From positions 2,604,001 through 2,668,000 of the forward strand of contig NZ_CP029480.1 of assembly GCF_003258705.1 (NCBI RefSeq): a stretch of DNA of 64,000 nucleotides, in the 5' to 3' direction. Source of the stretch: Arcticibacterium luteifluviistationis (GTDB taxonomy: Bacteria > Bacteroidota > Bacteroidia > Cytophagales > Spirosomataceae). A program made the position numbers and the translations under genes. Below the pieces are notes generated by a model. That model searched no databases, was not told the DNA's origin, and was given only the letters and a program-made list of their open reading frames with translations. Within the stretch, counting starts at the first letter, position 1. Every line of letters starts with the position of its first letter. Shown piece after piece: positions 18,294-27,583 of the stretch.

Positions 18294-18322
18294 TAAAGTT
18301 AGAGGAAAAATTCGATTTTTCC
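18294..18322 (-). promoter_or_regulatory. Putative carA promoter with adjacent 19-bp palindrome
   Basis: Minus strand TAACTTTA (18294-18301) matches TAnnTTTG at all but the last base. Two bp upstream, GGAAAAAT (18304-18311) and ATTTTTCC (18315-18322) form a palindrome with a 3-bp centre. Between promoter and ATG a second inverted pair (TCCGAT/ATCGGA) could fold in the leader. Confidence 0.45.
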
Positions 18323-18366
18323 ATTCATGGAGATTAGAAAAAAAACATAATCGCCGTAAAACAAAA

Positions 18367-18392
18367 AAAGGGAGACCTATTGGTCTCCCTTT
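18367..18392 (-). terminator. Intrinsic terminator of the ribosomal super-operon
   Basis: Perfect 11-bp arms AAAGGGAGACC (18367-18377) and its complement (18382-18392) enclose a 4-nt loop. On the minus strand the stem runs into seven T residues. It sits 15 bp beyond the rplQ stop and insulates carA. Confidence 0.92.
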
Positions 18393-18407
18393 CAAACAAA
18401 AAATGAA

Positions 18408-18950
18408 TTAAGCCTTTGGCTCTTCAGAAGCTTCCGCCTCATCAGTAGAAGTAGTTTCAACTACCTCAACAACTTCTGTTCCGGCTTCGTTTTTAACTTC
18501 ATCAGTCGATTCGGTCTTTTTACCACCTCTTCTTCTTCTCTTAGACTTACCCTCTGTAGCAGACGAATCATCTGTATCAGCAAGTAAAATCTCATTAAAG
18601 TCAACAAGTTCAATCAAAGCCATCTCAGCGTTATCACCATATCTAGCACCTAACTTGATAATACGTGTATAACCACCATTTCTTTCAGCTACTTTCTCAC
18701 TAATAGTACCAAAAAGTTCCGTAACGGCCTCTTTGTCCTGTAAGTAAGAAAAAACTGTTCTTCTAGAGTGCGTTGTATCAGTTTTAGCTTTCGTAATAAG
18801 AGGCTCTGCATACTTTCTCAAAGCCTTAGCTTTTGCTAAAGTTGTAGCAATTCTCTTATTAAGTATCAATGAAGTAGCCATATTGCTCAACATTGCAACT
18901 CTGTGGGATTTAGTTCTCCCTAAATGATTAATTGTCTTTCCGTGTCTCAT
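18408..18950 (-). CDS. rplQ: 50S ribosomal protein L17 with acidic tail
   Basis: Structural protein of the large subunit near the exit-tunnel region. Residues 1-~118 are the L17 core ([28 protein letters not shown] at the start, ending in the ALIELVDFN strand). Residues ~120-180 form an extension first rich in Arg/Lys, then in Glu/Ala/Thr, common in Bacteroidota L17. It is the last gene of the alpha-operon part, 86 bp after rpoA, and is followed by a strong terminator. Confidence 0.98.
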   Translation of the reverse strand: MRHGKTINHLGRTKSHRVAMLSNMATSLILNKRIATTLAKAKALRKYAEPLITKAKTDTTHSRRTVFSYLQDKEAVTELFGTISEKVAERNGGYTRIIKLGARYGDNAEMALIELVDFNEILLADTDDSSATEGKSKRRRRGGKKTESTDEVKNEAGTEVVEVVETTSTDEAEASEEPKA

Positions 18951-19036
18951 TTTCTAATTTAGTAAGTAGCGGTAAAGGCTGAAATAATCGCTAACATCAG
19001 CCCCACCTATTACGTTTGTTTATTAATTTGCGATTA

Positions 19037-20026
19037 TTATTCTTCGTCCAATTTGTACTTCACTATATCCATTCCAAAGTGAAGACCTTTTTCAGCAACA
19101 AGCTGCTCTAGTTCTGTAAGAGATTTCTTTCCAAAGTTTCTGAACTTCATCATATCAGCAACTTCTAATCTAGCCAAATCTCCTAAAGTTCTTATTTCCG
19201 CTGATTTTAAACAGTTATAAGCTCTTACCGAAAGATCTAAATCTTGAAGTGAAGTTTTAAGAAGCTTTCTCATATGCAAGAATTCCTCATCAACCATATC
19301 ATTGTCGTCATCACCTTTGGTATCAAATACCATATTTTCATCAGTGAATTTCAAGAAATGTTGAATAAGAATGTTTGACGCATCTTGAAGTGCAACTTCC
19401 GGGTGAATTGAACCGTCCGATTTGATTTCTAAAAGAAGTTTTTCAAAATCTGTTCTCTGCTCTACCCTAGTGTTTTCAACACTAAACTTAACATTTTTTA
19501 TTGGCGTATAAATAGAGTCAACAGCAATAAAACCAATTGGCAAATCAGTATTTGTGTGCTCCTCAGAAGGAACATACCCTCTGCCTTTATCAACAACAAT
19601 TTCAAACTCAATCTCTTTTTTAGAATCAAGACGGGCAATAACCATGTCAGGATTCAAAATTTCAAAACTTTGCGTAAATTTAGAAATGTCACCAGCCGTA
19701 AGTTCAGTTTGGTTTTTAACCTTAACTGTTATTTTGTTATCTACATAATCTGATACTTTTTTAAATCTAACTTGCTTAAGATTTAAAATTATTTCAGTTA
19801 CATCATCAACAACACCTTCAATTGATGAAAACTCATGAAGTACTCCTGGAAACCTTACGGCTGTAATTGCATATCCTTCTAAAGAAGAAAGCAAAATACG
19901 ACGCAAAGCATTACCGATAGTTACTCCATAACCTCTCTCAAGTGGTTTAAACTCAAAAAATCCATGGAAGTCGTCTGCTTTTTCCATCACGACTTTATCG
20001 GGCATTTGAAATGCTAATATTGACAT
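19037..20026 (-). CDS. rpoA: DNA-directed RNA polymerase subunit alpha
   Basis: The 329-residue subunit nucleates polymerase assembly. The N-terminal dimerisation domain has the conserved [20 protein letters not shown] and [16 protein letters not shown]. The C-terminal DNA/activator-binding domain starts near 250 with the [25 protein letters not shown] helix-hairpin-helix. The gene is preceded by a 95-bp gap carrying three palindromes (20042-20114). There is no Shine-Dalgarno before the ATG, only an A-rich stretch. Confidence 0.99.
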   Translation of the reverse strand: MSILAFQMPDKVVMEKADDFHGFFEFKPLERGYGVTIGNALRRILLSSLEGYAITAVRFPGVLHEFSSIEGVVDDVTEIILNLKQVRFKKVSDYVDNKITVKVKNQTELTAGDISKFTQSFEILNPDMVIARLDSKKEIEFEIVVDKGRGYVPSEEHTNTDLPIGFIAVDSIYTPIKNVKFSVENTRVEQRTDFEKLLLEIKSDGSIHPEVALQDASNILIQHFLKFTDENMVFDTKGDDDNDMVDEEFLHMRKLLKTSLQDLDLSVRAYNCLKSAEIRTLGDLARLEVADMMKFRNFGKKSLTELEQLVAEKGLHFGMDIVKYKLDEE

Positions 20027-20041
20027 ACTATGGTGTGTTTT

Positions 20042-20114
20042 TTTCGTTAACGAAAGATGATTTAGGGATTTCCTAAATCAAGAATGCTAGTCACCTTAAA
20101 TTAAGGTGACTAGC
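20042..20114. repeat. Three consecutive palindromes between rpsD and rpoA
   Basis: In the 95-bp gap: TTTCGTTAACGAAA (20042-20055), GATTTAGG/CCTAAATC with 5-nt loop (20059-20079), and a 29-bp near-perfect hairpin with 14-bp arms starting GCTAGTCACC (20086-20114). On the minus strand none is followed by a U-run, so they are candidate mRNA regulatory or processing structures rather than a terminator. Confidence 0.7.
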
Positions 20115-20121
20115 TATTTAT

Positions 20122-20727
20122 TTATTTATTGTACAACTCGACTACTGCCTGATCATTGAAGTTCTCAGGAACAAGGTCTCTCTCAGGAAACGATATGAAT
20201 CTACCATTCATATCTGTACCATTCCACTCTAACCAGCTATACTTAGTAGCTGAATTAAGGCTAAGACTCTCTACAATAGAATCCATTGCTTTTGATTTTT
20301 CTCTAACCCCAATCAATTGACCAGGTTTCACTGTATAAGAAGGGATGTTTAAAACCTCACCATCTACTACAATGTGCTTATGAGAAACTAATTGTCTTGC
20401 TGCTCTTCTTGTTGGTGCTATTCCCATTCTATAAACCAAGTTATCTAATCTTGATTCACATAATTGAATCAAGTTAGTACCTGTTCTACCTGGTTTCACA
20501 GCTGCTATATGAAAGAAACGAGCAAACTGCTTCTCTAACATACCATAAGTATACTTAACTTTTTGCTTTTCTTGAAGCTGAAGTGCGTATTCTGATTTTT
20601 TACTTCTTCTTCCTTTGCCATGTTGACCAGGAGGATAGTTTTTTTTCTGTAAGGCTTTGCTTGGTCCCATAATTGGTTCACCAAACTTTCTTGAAATCTT
20701 TGCCTTTGGACCTGTATATCTTGCCAT
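20122..20727 (-). CDS. rpsD: 30S ribosomal protein S4
   Basis: Primary 16S rRNA binder needed for small-subunit assembly and, in other bacteria, autoregulator of its operon. The 201-residue protein has the S4 N-terminus ([18 protein letters not shown]) and the S4 RNA-binding domain ([34 protein letters not shown]). It lacks the zinc-binding cysteines of some S4 forms, so it is the C-minus type. It lies 72 bp after rpsK and before a hairpin-rich gap. Confidence 0.99.
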   Translation of the reverse strand: MARYTGPKAKISRKFGEPIMGPSKALQKKNYPPGQHGKGRRSKKSEYALQLQEKQKVKYTYGMLEKQFARFFHIAAVKPGRTGTNLIQLCESRLDNLVYRMGIAPTRRAARQLVSHKHIVVDGEVLNIPSYTVKPGQLIGVREKSKAMDSIVESLSLNSATKYSWLEWNGTDMNGRFISFPERDLVPENFNDQAVVELYNK

Positions 20728-20799
20728 TATTATATGTTAGTGCTTAAAAAATACTTGGCCCCAATGTCCAAACCAGCATTTAATAAACAAATGAAAAAA

Positions 20800-21195
20800 T
20801 TAAACTCTTCTTCTTTTTGGAGGACGACAACCATTATGAGGCAATGGTGTAACGTCTGTAATACTAACCACCTCAATACCTACACTTTGAATCGTACGTA
20901 TTGCTGATTCTCTACCAGAACCAGGTCCTTTTACAAACACATCTGCCTTTCTCATTCCAGCATCGTATGCCTTTTGGCAACAATCCTGAGATGCAGTTAA
21001 AGCTGCGTATGGTGTATTCTTTTTAGAACCACGGAAACCCATTTTTCCAGCAGACGCCCAAGATATTACTTGACCAGTACTGTTAGTAACGGAGATGATA
21101 ATGTTGTTAAATGATGCTTTTACATGAACCTGACCATGAGGTTCCACCACTACAACTCTTTTTTTTGCTTTGTCTTTTCTTTTAGCTTGAGCCAT
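20800..21195 (-). CDS. rpsK: 30S ribosomal protein S11
   Basis: Platform protein of the small subunit, contacting mRNA near the E site. 131 residues, standard length. The signatures [36 protein letters not shown] and the C-terminus [15 protein letters not shown] are diagnostic. It lies 59 bp after rpsM in the alpha-operon segment. Confidence 0.99.
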   Translation of the reverse strand: MAQAKRKDKAKKRVVVVEPHGQVHVKASFNNIIISVTNSTGQVISWASAGKMGFRGSKKNTPYAALTASQDCCQKAYDAGMRKADVFVKGPGSGRESAIRTIQSVGIEVVSITDVTPLPHNGCRPPKRRRV

Positions 21196-21254
21196 TATTA
21201 TTATTTTAAAGCTATTCGGCGGGCAACAACTATGCTACCCCTGTTCTAGTTTTT

Positions 21255-21629
21255 TTACTTAGTAGCCTTTTTCTTATTTGCTACTGTCTTACGTCTCCCT
21301 TTACGGGTTCTTGAGTTATTTTTTGTTCTCTGACCTCTTAAAGGTAAACCTTTACGATGTCTAAGACCTCTATAACATCCGATATCCATCAAACGTTTAA
21401 TACTCAATTGCACATCAGATCTTAATGCACCTTCCACCATATATTCGTTGGTAATAACCGCACGAATTGCATTGGCTTCCTCATCAGACCATTCTCCAGC
21501 TTTTTTATCGCCAGAAACTTCTGCTTTAGCAAGTATCTTCTGTGAAGTACTACGACCAAGACCAAATATATAGGTCAAGGCAATTTCACCTCTTTTGTTA
21601 TCCGGAATATCTACACCTGAAATCCTCAT
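21255..21629 (-). CDS. rpsM: 30S ribosomal protein S13
   Basis: Head protein of the small subunit forming bridges to the large subunit. The 124-residue protein has the start [21 protein letters not shown], the helix-two-turn-helix [14 protein letters not shown] and the basic tail [25 protein letters not shown]. It is 6 bp downstream of rpmJ. Confidence 0.99.
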   Translation of the reverse strand: MRISGVDIPDNKRGEIALTYIFGLGRSTSQKILAKAEVSGDKKAGEWSDEEANAIRAVITNEYMVEGALRSDVQLSIKRLMDIGCYRGLRHRKGLPLRGQRTKNNSRTRKGRRKTVANKKKATK

Positions 21630-21635
21630 ATCTTA

Positions 21636-21752
21636 TTATCCTTGTCTTTGTTTAAATTTTGGATTCTTTTTGTTGATGACGTAAATCTTACCATGACGGC
21701 GAATTACTTTGCAATCAACACTACGCTTTTTTACTGATGCTTTGACTTTCAT
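21636..21752 (-). CDS. rpmJ: 50S ribosomal protein L36, zinc-free type
   Basis: A 38-residue protein beginning [19 protein letters not shown] and ending NPKFKQRQG, immediately before rpsM as in most bacteria. Of the C-x2-C-x12-C-x4-H zinc ligands of classical L36 only Cys14 remains, so it should not bind zinc. The gene is too short for ordinary ORF cut-offs but is unmistakable. It starts at ATG 21750-21752, 32 bp after infA. Confidence 0.97.
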   Translation of the reverse strand: MKVKASVKKRSVDCKVIRRHGKIYVINKKNPKFKQRQG

Positions 21753-21784
21753 GTTCTCAAAAATTAAAGGGAGTACCCTTACTA

Positions 21785-22003
21785 TTATTTATATCTGTAA
21801 ACAATTCTCGCTTTTGTTAAATCATACGGAGACATCTCCAATTTAACTTTATCCCCAGGTAAGATTCTAATGTAATGCATTCTCATCTTCCCAGATATAT
21901 GAGCCACTACCTCATGCTTGTTCTCAAGTTCTACTCGAAACATCGCATTTGATAATGCTTCACTTATAATTCCATCTACTTGTATATTAGCTTGTTTTGC
22001 CAT
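21785..22003 (-). CDS. infA: Translation initiation factor IF-1
   Basis: Binds the 30S A site during initiation. 72 residues forming a single OB fold: [45 protein letters not shown] is the IF-1 signature, and the C-terminus KARIVYRYK is typical. It follows map by 2 bp, so the two are probably translated together. Confidence 0.99.
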   Translation of the reverse strand: MAKQANIQVDGIISEALSNAMFRVELENKHEVVAHISGKMRMHYIRILPGDKVKLEMSPYDLTKARIVYRYK

Positions 22004-22005
22004 AT

Positions 22006-22809
22006 TTATACATAAAACATTTTTCGTTCTTTTAGCACCTCTTCGAGGTACTCAAACGTGGTTAAAATATCACACCCTGTTTCTGTTACTAACACGGTAT
22101 GTTCATAATGTGCGGCGGTCTTTCTATCTTCAGTTCTTATGGTCCAACCATCATTTTCCTGAACAATATATCTTTTGCCTAGTGTCACCATAGGTTCAAT
22201 AGCCAAAACCATTCCTTTCTGCATCCTTGGTCCATTACCTCGTCTACCAAAGTTTGGAACCTCAGGTGCTTCATGAAGACTCTTGCCTACTCCATGACCT
22301 ACAAGTTCACGAACTAAACCATACCCCCTATCTTCATTATATGATTGTACTGCATAACTTAAATCTCCAATTCTATTGCCTGGTTTAACCTTCGCAATAC
22401 CCTCAAACAAGGACTCCTTTGTTGATTTTAATAAGTCTGATACTTCCTCCGTAGTTTCCCCTATAACATATGTATAAGCACTATCAGAATGATACCCATC
22501 CTTTAATACACCACAATCAATCGACACTATGTCACCATTTCTAAGAACTCTATTGCCCGGAATTCCGTGCACAACAACATCATTAACCGAAATACATAAT
22601 GATGCTGGAAACCCTCCATAACCTTTAAAAGAAGGAAGGCCTTTGTTATCTTTAATATACTCTTCAGCAACTAAGTCTAACTGTTCCGTAGTAACTCCCT
22701 CATCAAGGACTTTAGCTACTTCTGCATGAGTTTTACCTAAAATAATTCCATTCTGACGAATTACATCCGCTTCTTCATCAGACTTTAGGTAAATCTTTCT
22801 TTGACTCAT
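22006..22809 (-). CDS. map: Methionine aminopeptidase type I
   Basis: Removes the initiator methionine from nascent proteins using two metal ions. The 267-residue protein has the five ligands in family context: [18 protein letters not shown] (two Asp), [12 protein letters not shown] (His), AIEPMVT (Glu) and the C-terminal [13 protein letters not shown] (Glu). It sits between secY (7 bp) and infA (2 bp), a conserved spc-operon position. Confidence 0.98.
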   Translation of the reverse strand: MSQRKIYLKSDEEADVIRQNGIILGKTHAEVAKVLDEGVTTEQLDLVAEEYIKDNKGLPSFKGYGGFPASLCISVNDVVVHGIPGNRVLRNGDIVSIDCGVLKDGYHSDSAYTYVIGETTEEVSDLLKSTKESLFEGIAKVKPGNRIGDLSYAVQSYNEDRGYGLVRELVGHGVGKSLHEAPEVPNFGRRGNGPRMQKGMVLAIEPMVTLGKRYIVQENDGWTIRTEDRKTAAHYEHTVLVTETGCDILTTFEYLEEVLKERKMFYV

Positions 22810-22816
22810 TTAATTT

Positions 22817-24142
22817 TTATTGAGAGACTACACCAGTTTGTCTATTTTGTAGACGTCCTGATTGCATTAAACCCTCATATCTTTTCATTAATAAATAACT
22901 CTCTATTTGTTGAAGTGTATCTAATACCACCCCTACTAGTATAAGTAAAGAAGTTCCTCCAAAAAACTGAGCAAACACATTACTCACTCCAAACAAACTA
23001 GCAACAGCAGGAAATACTGCAATAGCTGCTAATAATATTGAACCAGGTAAAGTTATTCTATCTAAAATTGCCGCGATATAATTGGCTGTATTAACTCCTG
23101 GCTTAACACCTGGAATAAATCCTCCGCCTCTCTTCATATCATCCGCCATTTGATTAGGATTAATCGTAATAGCAGTATAAAAGAAAGTAAACGCAATAAT
23201 TAAGAAAGCATAAAGAGCATTATATTGCCAAGACGTAAAGTCCGAAAATACAGTCTGAATGTTAGCCCAAAAGTCACTTTTCTCAGCGAACGCACTTGCT
23301 AAAGCTGCAGGAACAAACATCAATGCTTGACCAAAGATAATAGGCATTACACCTGAAATATTTACTTTTAAAGGTAAATATTGCCTCTGACCTGACACCA
23401 TTTTATTTCCAACAATCTGCTTAGCATACTGAACCGGTACTCTTCTAACAGCCTGTGTCACCGCTACAGCAAACACTACTACTAAAAAGAGGATAATCAT
23501 TTCAATGATAAAGAATAAAATCTGACCACCATTAGCTCTAGCACTAAATTCTTGTACTAAACCAGCTGGTAATCTAGAAATGATACCAATCATTATAATC
23601 ATTGAGATTCCGTTACCTACACCCTTCTCTGTCATTCTTTCTCCCAGCCAAACACACATCATTGTACCAGCCACAAGCATAATAACAGATGAGAAGTAAA
23701 ATAAACCTTGACTAACTGTAATAGCTTCGGTAGGTATCGTTGTTCTAAGGTATGTAAAACCTTGCATCGCCGTTACAGCAATTGTCAACCAACGAGTTAT
23801 CTGATTTATTTTTTTTCTTCCAGATTCTCCCTCTTTTTGCAACTTACTGAAATAAGGCAATGCTAGCCCCATCAATTGTATTGCAATAGAAGCAGAGATA
23901 TAAGGCATAATACCTAAAGCCATGATAGAGGCGTTACTAAAAGCACCTCCAACCAAAGTATCAAGCAATCCCAATAATCCATTCCCGCCGGTTAAATCCT
24001 GCAATCTAGAAGGATCTACACCAGGTAATACAATAAATGACCCAATTCTGAAAATCACGATAATCATTATCGTATTAAGAATTCTATTTCTTAATTCCTC
24101 AATGGACCAAATATTCTTAAGAGTGGTTATAAGTTTATTCAT
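22817..24142 (-). CDS. secY: Preprotein translocase subunit SecY
   Basis: Channel-forming subunit of the Sec translocon. The 441-residue protein has ten hydrophobic helices, the plug-region stretch GGAFSNASIMALGIMPYISASI, and the cytosolic loop motifs RRVPVQYAKQIVG and NPNQMADDMKRGGGFIPGVKPG. The last two bind the ribosome and SecA. It is co-transcribed with rplO (17 bp upstream) and map. Confidence 0.99.
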   Translation of the reverse strand: MNKLITTLKNIWSIEELRNRILNTIMIIVIFRIGSFIVLPGVDPSRLQDLTGGNGLLGLLDTLVGGAFSNASIMALGIMPYISASIAIQLMGLALPYFSKLQKEGESGRKKINQITRWLTIAVTAMQGFTYLRTTIPTEAITVSQGLFYFSSVIMLVAGTMMCVWLGERMTEKGVGNGISMIIMIGIISRLPAGLVQEFSARANGGQILFFIIEMIILFLVVVFAVAVTQAVRRVPVQYAKQIVGNKMVSGQRQYLPLKVNISGVMPIIFGQALMFVPAALASAFAEKSDFWANIQTVFSDFTSWQYNALYAFLIIAFTFFYTAITINPNQMADDMKRGGGFIPGVKPGVNTANYIAAILDRITLPGSILLAAIAVFPAVASLFGVSNVFAQFFGGTSLLILVGVVLDTLQQIESYLLMKRYEGLMQSGRLQNRQTGVVSQ

Positions 24143-24159
24143 TGCAAGTACTTGCTAGC

Positions 24160-25026
24160 TTATTCTGGCCTTCCGCCGTTCAATTTATCTTGTAATTCTT
24201 TTAATTCTTCCCACTTGTCAGCTGCTGCTAAAGCGGCTTGCTGAGGCCAAGTAGTTGGATTATGAGAAGTATATCTTGAACCTGCTTCATCTAAAATGTT
24301 CTGCAAATCTTCAACATTAGCTTCTGATAATTTCGCAAAGGTATCGAATCCTCCAGTAGAAAGCAATTCTGCTATTTTTGGACCAACACCTTCAATTTTT
24401 TTCAAATCATCACCTTTAGAAGCCTTCTTCGTAGCCACCTTTTTAGGAGCCTTGTCTTCTACCACTTTTATAGCAGACTTAACTTCTTTTTTAGCAGGTT
24501 TAACCGCAACCTCAACTGATGCAGTAGCTCCTAGCTTTTTGCCTTTCAACTCGATAGTAGCTTCTGGATTAAAAGTAGCATCCACAACAGCAGTACCACC
24601 AGCTTTTTCAATTGCAGCAATTGCCGACTTCGAAAAAGCATTTACTTTAACCTCTAAAGCAGCATTCAATTCACCTCTACCTAAAATCTTTACAACATCA
24701 GACTTTTGAGTAAGTCCTGTATTGTATAATAAACCTAAATCTATAGACTTCACACCAACGTTATCAGCTAAGCTTTGTAGCGTGTCCAGATTAATAGCTT
24801 TATAAGCTACTCTATTAATATTATTAAAACCAAACTTAGGGACTCTTCTTTGAAGTGGCATCTGACCACCTTCAAAACCCCTTTTTTGAGAATAACCAGA
24901 ACGAGACTTCGCTCCATTGTGACCTCTTTTGGCAGTACCACCACCTCCAGAACCCTGACCTCTTCCTACTCTGCTGTTCTGCTTAGTAGAGCCAGAAGCT
25001 GGCTTTAAATTTTCTAATTTTATCAT
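24160..25026 (-). CDS. rplO: 50S ribosomal protein L15 fused to a helix-hairpin-helix domain
   Basis: From the ATG at 25024-25026 the protein has 288 residues, about twice the normal L15 length. Residues 1-~148 are L15: glycine-rich N-terminus GRGQGSGGGGTAKRGHNG, GFEGGQMPLQRRVPKFGF, and the final IEKAGGTAV strand. Residues ~150-205 are an Ala/Lys/Val-rich linker. Residues ~206-288 contain a helix-hairpin-helix motif (LKKIEGVGPKIAELL) followed by a helical TWPQQAALAAADKWEELKELQD tail. A similar tail occurs on other ribosomal proteins such as L21 in this phylum, from memory. An upstream in-frame start to 25044 would add six residues and is less likely. Confidence 0.95.
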   Translation of the reverse strand: MIKLENLKPASGSTKQNSRVGRGQGSGGGGTAKRGHNGAKSRSGYSQKRGFEGGQMPLQRRVPKFGFNNINRVAYKAINLDTLQSLADNVGVKSIDLGLLYNTGLTQKSDVVKILGRGELNAALEVKVNAFSKSAIAAIEKAGGTAVVDATFNPEATIELKGKKLGATASVEVAVKPAKKEVKSAIKVVEDKAPKKVATKKASKGDDLKKIEGVGPKIAELLSTGGFDTFAKLSEANVEDLQNILDEAGSRYTSHNPTTWPQQAALAAADKWEELKELQDKLNGGRPE

Positions 25027-25073
25027 TTTTAATTCTTTACGCAACTCATTCCTGAGTTACTCGGTTTGCCCTA

Positions 25074-25250
25074 TTATTTGTCTACTCTTACTAAATGTTG
25101 AACTTTATTAATCATGCCTTGTATAGCCGGATTTAATTCTACTTCAACCGTGCGATTCATTTTCCCTAATCCCAAAGCTTGAATTGTAAGCTTTTGTCTT
25201 TTAGGTCTATCAATTGTACTCTTAATCTGAGTGATTTTTACGCTTGCCAT
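25074..25250 (-). CDS. rpmD: 50S ribosomal protein L30
   Basis: A 58-residue protein starting MASVKITQIKSTIDRPKRQK and containing ALGLGKMNRTVEVELNPAIQGMI, the L30 signature. It occupies the expected place between rpsE and rplO and is below common ORF cut-offs. ATG at 25248-25250, TAA at 25074-25076. Confidence 0.97.
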   Translation of the reverse strand: MASVKITQIKSTIDRPKRQKLTIQALGLGKMNRTVEVELNPAIQGMINKVQHLVRVDK

Positions 25251-25277
25251 TTTATTTTCTTTTAAAATAAATTCTTA

Positions 25278-25784
25278 TTATCCGTTGTAAACTTTGCTCA
25301 GTTTTATCCTTCTCTGAATAGCAACTTCGTGAGGTGCTCTCATTTTCTGAAGTGCAGCAATCGTCGCTTTCACTACGTTGTGTGGATTAGACGAACCTTT
25401 CGACTTCGCCAATACATTGTGAATACCAGCTGCTTCAAGAACCGCACGCATGGCTCCACCAGCAATAACTCCTGTACCAGGTGCCGCAGGTTTAACAAAT
25501 ACGTAACCGCCAGAATACTTTCCGTGCATCTCATGAGGTACAGTATCGTTCACTATTGGAACTTTAACCATATTCTTTTTTGCATCATCAATTGCCTTAG
25601 CAATTGCGTCAACAACCTCATTAGCCTTACCTAAACCTTGTCCAACAGAACCTTCACCATCGCCTAAAACAACAATTGCTGAGAAACTAAACCTACGACC
25701 ACCTTTAACCACTTTGGCTACTCGGTTAATCGCAACAACTTTCTCTTTAAGCTCTGATTCGTTAACTTTTACTCCTTTGCTCAT
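25278..25784 (-). CDS. rpsE: 30S ribosomal protein S5
   Basis: Small-subunit protein at the mRNA entry channel with a role in decoding fidelity. 168 residues with the double-stranded-RNA-binding-like N-terminus ([31 protein letters not shown]) and the [34 protein letters not shown] block. 18 bp after rplR, 27 bp before rpmD. Confidence 0.99.
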   Translation of the reverse strand: MSKGVKVNESELKEKVVAINRVAKVVKGGRRFSFSAIVVLGDGEGSVGQGLGKANEVVDAIAKAIDDAKKNMVKVPIVNDTVPHEMHGKYSGGYVFVKPAAPGTGVIAGGAMRAVLEAAGIHNVLAKSKGSSNPHNVVKATIAALQKMRAPHEVAIQRRIKLSKVYNG

Positions 25785-25802
25785 TTTGATATAGTTCTGA
25801 TA

Positions 25803-26150
25803 TTAAAAATTAAGGCCACCAGCTCTAGCTCCGTCAGCTAATGCTTTAACGTTACCATGATATAAATACCCGCCTCTATCAAAAACACAAGCTGATATTC
25901 CATTTTCAATTGCCGTTTTGGCTAAGCCTTCTCCTACTTTTTTGGCATTCTCAAGGTTAAGACCACTCAAACCTAAGCTCTTTGCCGAAGCAGCAGCTAA
26001 TGTTTGACCTTTTACATCATCAATTAATTGAGCGTAAATATCTTTATTGGAACGGAATACAGATAATCTTGGTCTTTCGGCTGTGCCGTTAACCTTTCTT
26101 CTGATACTCCACTTAATCCTTTGCCTTCTTTTCGTTCTAAAAGTTGACAT
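25803..26150 (-). CDS. rplR: 50S ribosomal protein L18
   Basis: Binds 5S rRNA with L5. 115 residues: basic N-terminus [37 protein letters not shown], then VCVFDRGG-like motif (here [29 protein letters not shown]) at the C-terminus. Standard spc-operon position between rplF and rpsE. Confidence 0.99.
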   Translation of the reverse strand: MSTFRTKRRQRIKWSIRRKVNGTAERPRLSVFRSNKDIYAQLIDDVKGQTLAAASAKSLGLSGLNLENAKKVGEGLAKTAIENGISACVFDRGGYLYHGNVKALADGARAGGLNF

Positions 26151-26181
26151 TATATTTTCTTTAAATCGTTAATTCAATAAT

Positions 26182-26739
26182 TTATTTCTTAGCAGCTGTT
26201 TTACCTGCTTTCCTACGTACTTGCTCGCCAACAAAACGAACACCTTTACCTTTGTATGGTTCAATTTTTCTAAGCCCTCTTAATTTAGCCGCAACCAAAC
26301 CAATCAACTGCTTATCGCAACCTTCAAAAGTAACCAAAGGACTTTTACCTTTTACCATCTCCGTAGAGACTTTGATTTCCGAAGGAACAACGAAATAAAT
26401 ATTGTGAGAGTAACCTAAAGATAAATCAAGAATATTTCCATTATTAGTGGCTTTATAACCAACCCCTACTAATTCTAACTCCTTCTTATAACCTTCTGAA
26501 ACACCTACAATTGTATTATTGATAAGTGATCTTGAAAGACCATGAAGAGCTTTATGCCTCTTCTGTTCTGACGGACGAACTACTTTTAATTCAGCCCCTT
26601 CAATAGATATTTTCATATCTTTATCAATAGCTTGAGTAAGTTCGCCTTTAGGGCCTTTCGCAGTAACAACATTATCGTTGCTTACTGATACTGTAACCCC
26701 AGCAGGGATTACTACTAATTTGTTTCCAATTCTTGACAT
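26182..26739 (-). CDS. rplF: 50S ribosomal protein L6
   Basis: Binds near the sarcin-ricin region and factor-binding site. The 185-residue protein has two duplicated alpha/beta domains, MSRIGNKLVVIPAGVTV at the start, and the second domain motif LRGLRKIEPYKGKGVRF. It lies 50 bp after rpsH. Confidence 0.99.
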   Translation of the reverse strand: MSRIGNKLVVIPAGVTVSVSNDNVVTAKGPKGELTQAIDKDMKISIEGAELKVVRPSEQKRHKALHGLSRSLINNTIVGVSEGYKKELELVGVGYKATNNGNILDLSLGYSHNIYFVVPSEIKVSTEMVKGKSPLVTFEGCDKQLIGLVAAKLRGLRKIEPYKGKGVRFVGEQVRRKAGKTAAKK

Positions 26740-26789
26740 TCTTTTTTTTGTTTAAGGCTTATTTCTAAGCGGTCAACTTTAAATTATTC

Positions 26790-27191
26790 TTAGTAAATAT
26801 AACAAAGAACTTCACCACCTATATTTAATGTACGGGCTTCTTTATCAGTTATGATACCTTTAGAAGTTGACATCACCGCAATTCCTAGTCCATTCAATAC
26901 TCTTGGTAGAGATGATGCCTTCGCATACTTTCTCAAACCTGGCTTTGAAGCCCTTCTTAAATCAACTATTGCAGATTCTTTAGTTTGTGAATTATATTTC
27001 AATGCTATTTTGATTTGTCCTTGAGGACCTAAATCTTCAAATTTATAGCTCTGAATATATCCTTTGTCATAAAGTACTTTAGTGATTTCCTTCTTCATGT
27101 TAGAAGCCGGAATATCAACTACTCTATGTCTTGCACTTATAGCATTTCTAATCCTAGTTAGATAGTCTGCTATTGGATCCGTTGTTACCAT
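26790..27191 (-). CDS. rpsH: 30S ribosomal protein S8
   Basis: Central-domain 16S rRNA binder and, in E. coli, translational repressor of the spc operon. 133 residues with [32 protein letters not shown] and the C-terminal [26 protein letters not shown]. It is preceded by a 110-bp gap containing a good internal promoter (27268-27297), the largest gap within the spc segment. Confidence 0.99.
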   Translation of the reverse strand: MVTTDPIADYLTRIRNAISARHRVVDIPASNMKKEITKVLYDKGYIQSYKFEDLGPQGQIKIALKYNSQTKESAIVDLRRASKPGLRKYAKASSLPRVLNGLGIAVMSTSKGIITDKEARTLNIGGEVLCYIY

Positions 27192-27267
27192 TCTTTTTAA
27201 TATATATTATAGGATACCTTAGCCATTATTGAGCAGTATCACAGGCGTGACTTTCTCAATTGGGCTG

Positions 27268-27297
27268 CAAAGATAGTTTATTCTAAATTAATTTCAA
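27268..27297 (-). promoter_or_regulatory. Internal promoter between rpsN and rpsH
   Basis: On the minus strand the -33 TTG (27295-27297) and -7 TATCTTTG (27268-27275) are separated by 19 bp, an ideal Bacteroidota promoter. The box continues as TTTGCAGCCC, the same initiation-region sequence seen at 52971-52981. Leader to rpsH is about 70 nt. Confidence 0.75.
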
Positions 27298-27301
27298 AAT
27301 T

Positions 27302-27571
27302 TTACCAAGAAGCTTTTGTAACTCCTGGTATAAGACCAGCACTGGCCATTTCTCTAAAGGTTACACGGTTTATTCCAAACTTACGCATGTACCCTTTTGG
27401 TCTTCCAGTTAACTTACATCTGTTGTGCAGACGAACCGGTGAAGAGTTTTTAGGAAGGGCATCTAAACCTTTCCAATCTCCAGCAGCTTTTAAAGCAGCT
27501 CTTTTATCTGCATAACGTGCTACTAGCTTCTCTCTCTTACGCTCTCTTGCTTTTATTGCCTCTCTTGCCAT
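27302..27571 (-). CDS. rpsN: 30S ribosomal protein S14, zinc-independent form
   Basis: Head protein of the small subunit. 89 residues, the long C-minus type lacking CxxC zinc ligands: [24 protein letters not shown]-terminus and the C-terminal [30 protein letters not shown] signature. It sits 12 bp after rplE. Confidence 0.99.
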   Translation of the reverse strand: MAREAIKARERKREKLVARYADKRAALKAAGDWKGLDALPKNSSPVRLHNRCKLTGRPKGYMRKFGINRVTFREMASAGLIPGVTKASW

Positions 27572-27583
27572 CTTTGATAGAAA

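Noticed and set aside
24296-24709. 137-codon plus-strand open frame opposite rplO
   Set aside because: It is a reverse-frame shadow of the Ala/Lys-rich L15 tail, with no family resemblance and no promoter.
25329-25634. 101-codon plus-strand open frame opposite rpsE
   Set aside because: Low-complexity antisense frame fully inside a ribosomal protein gene.
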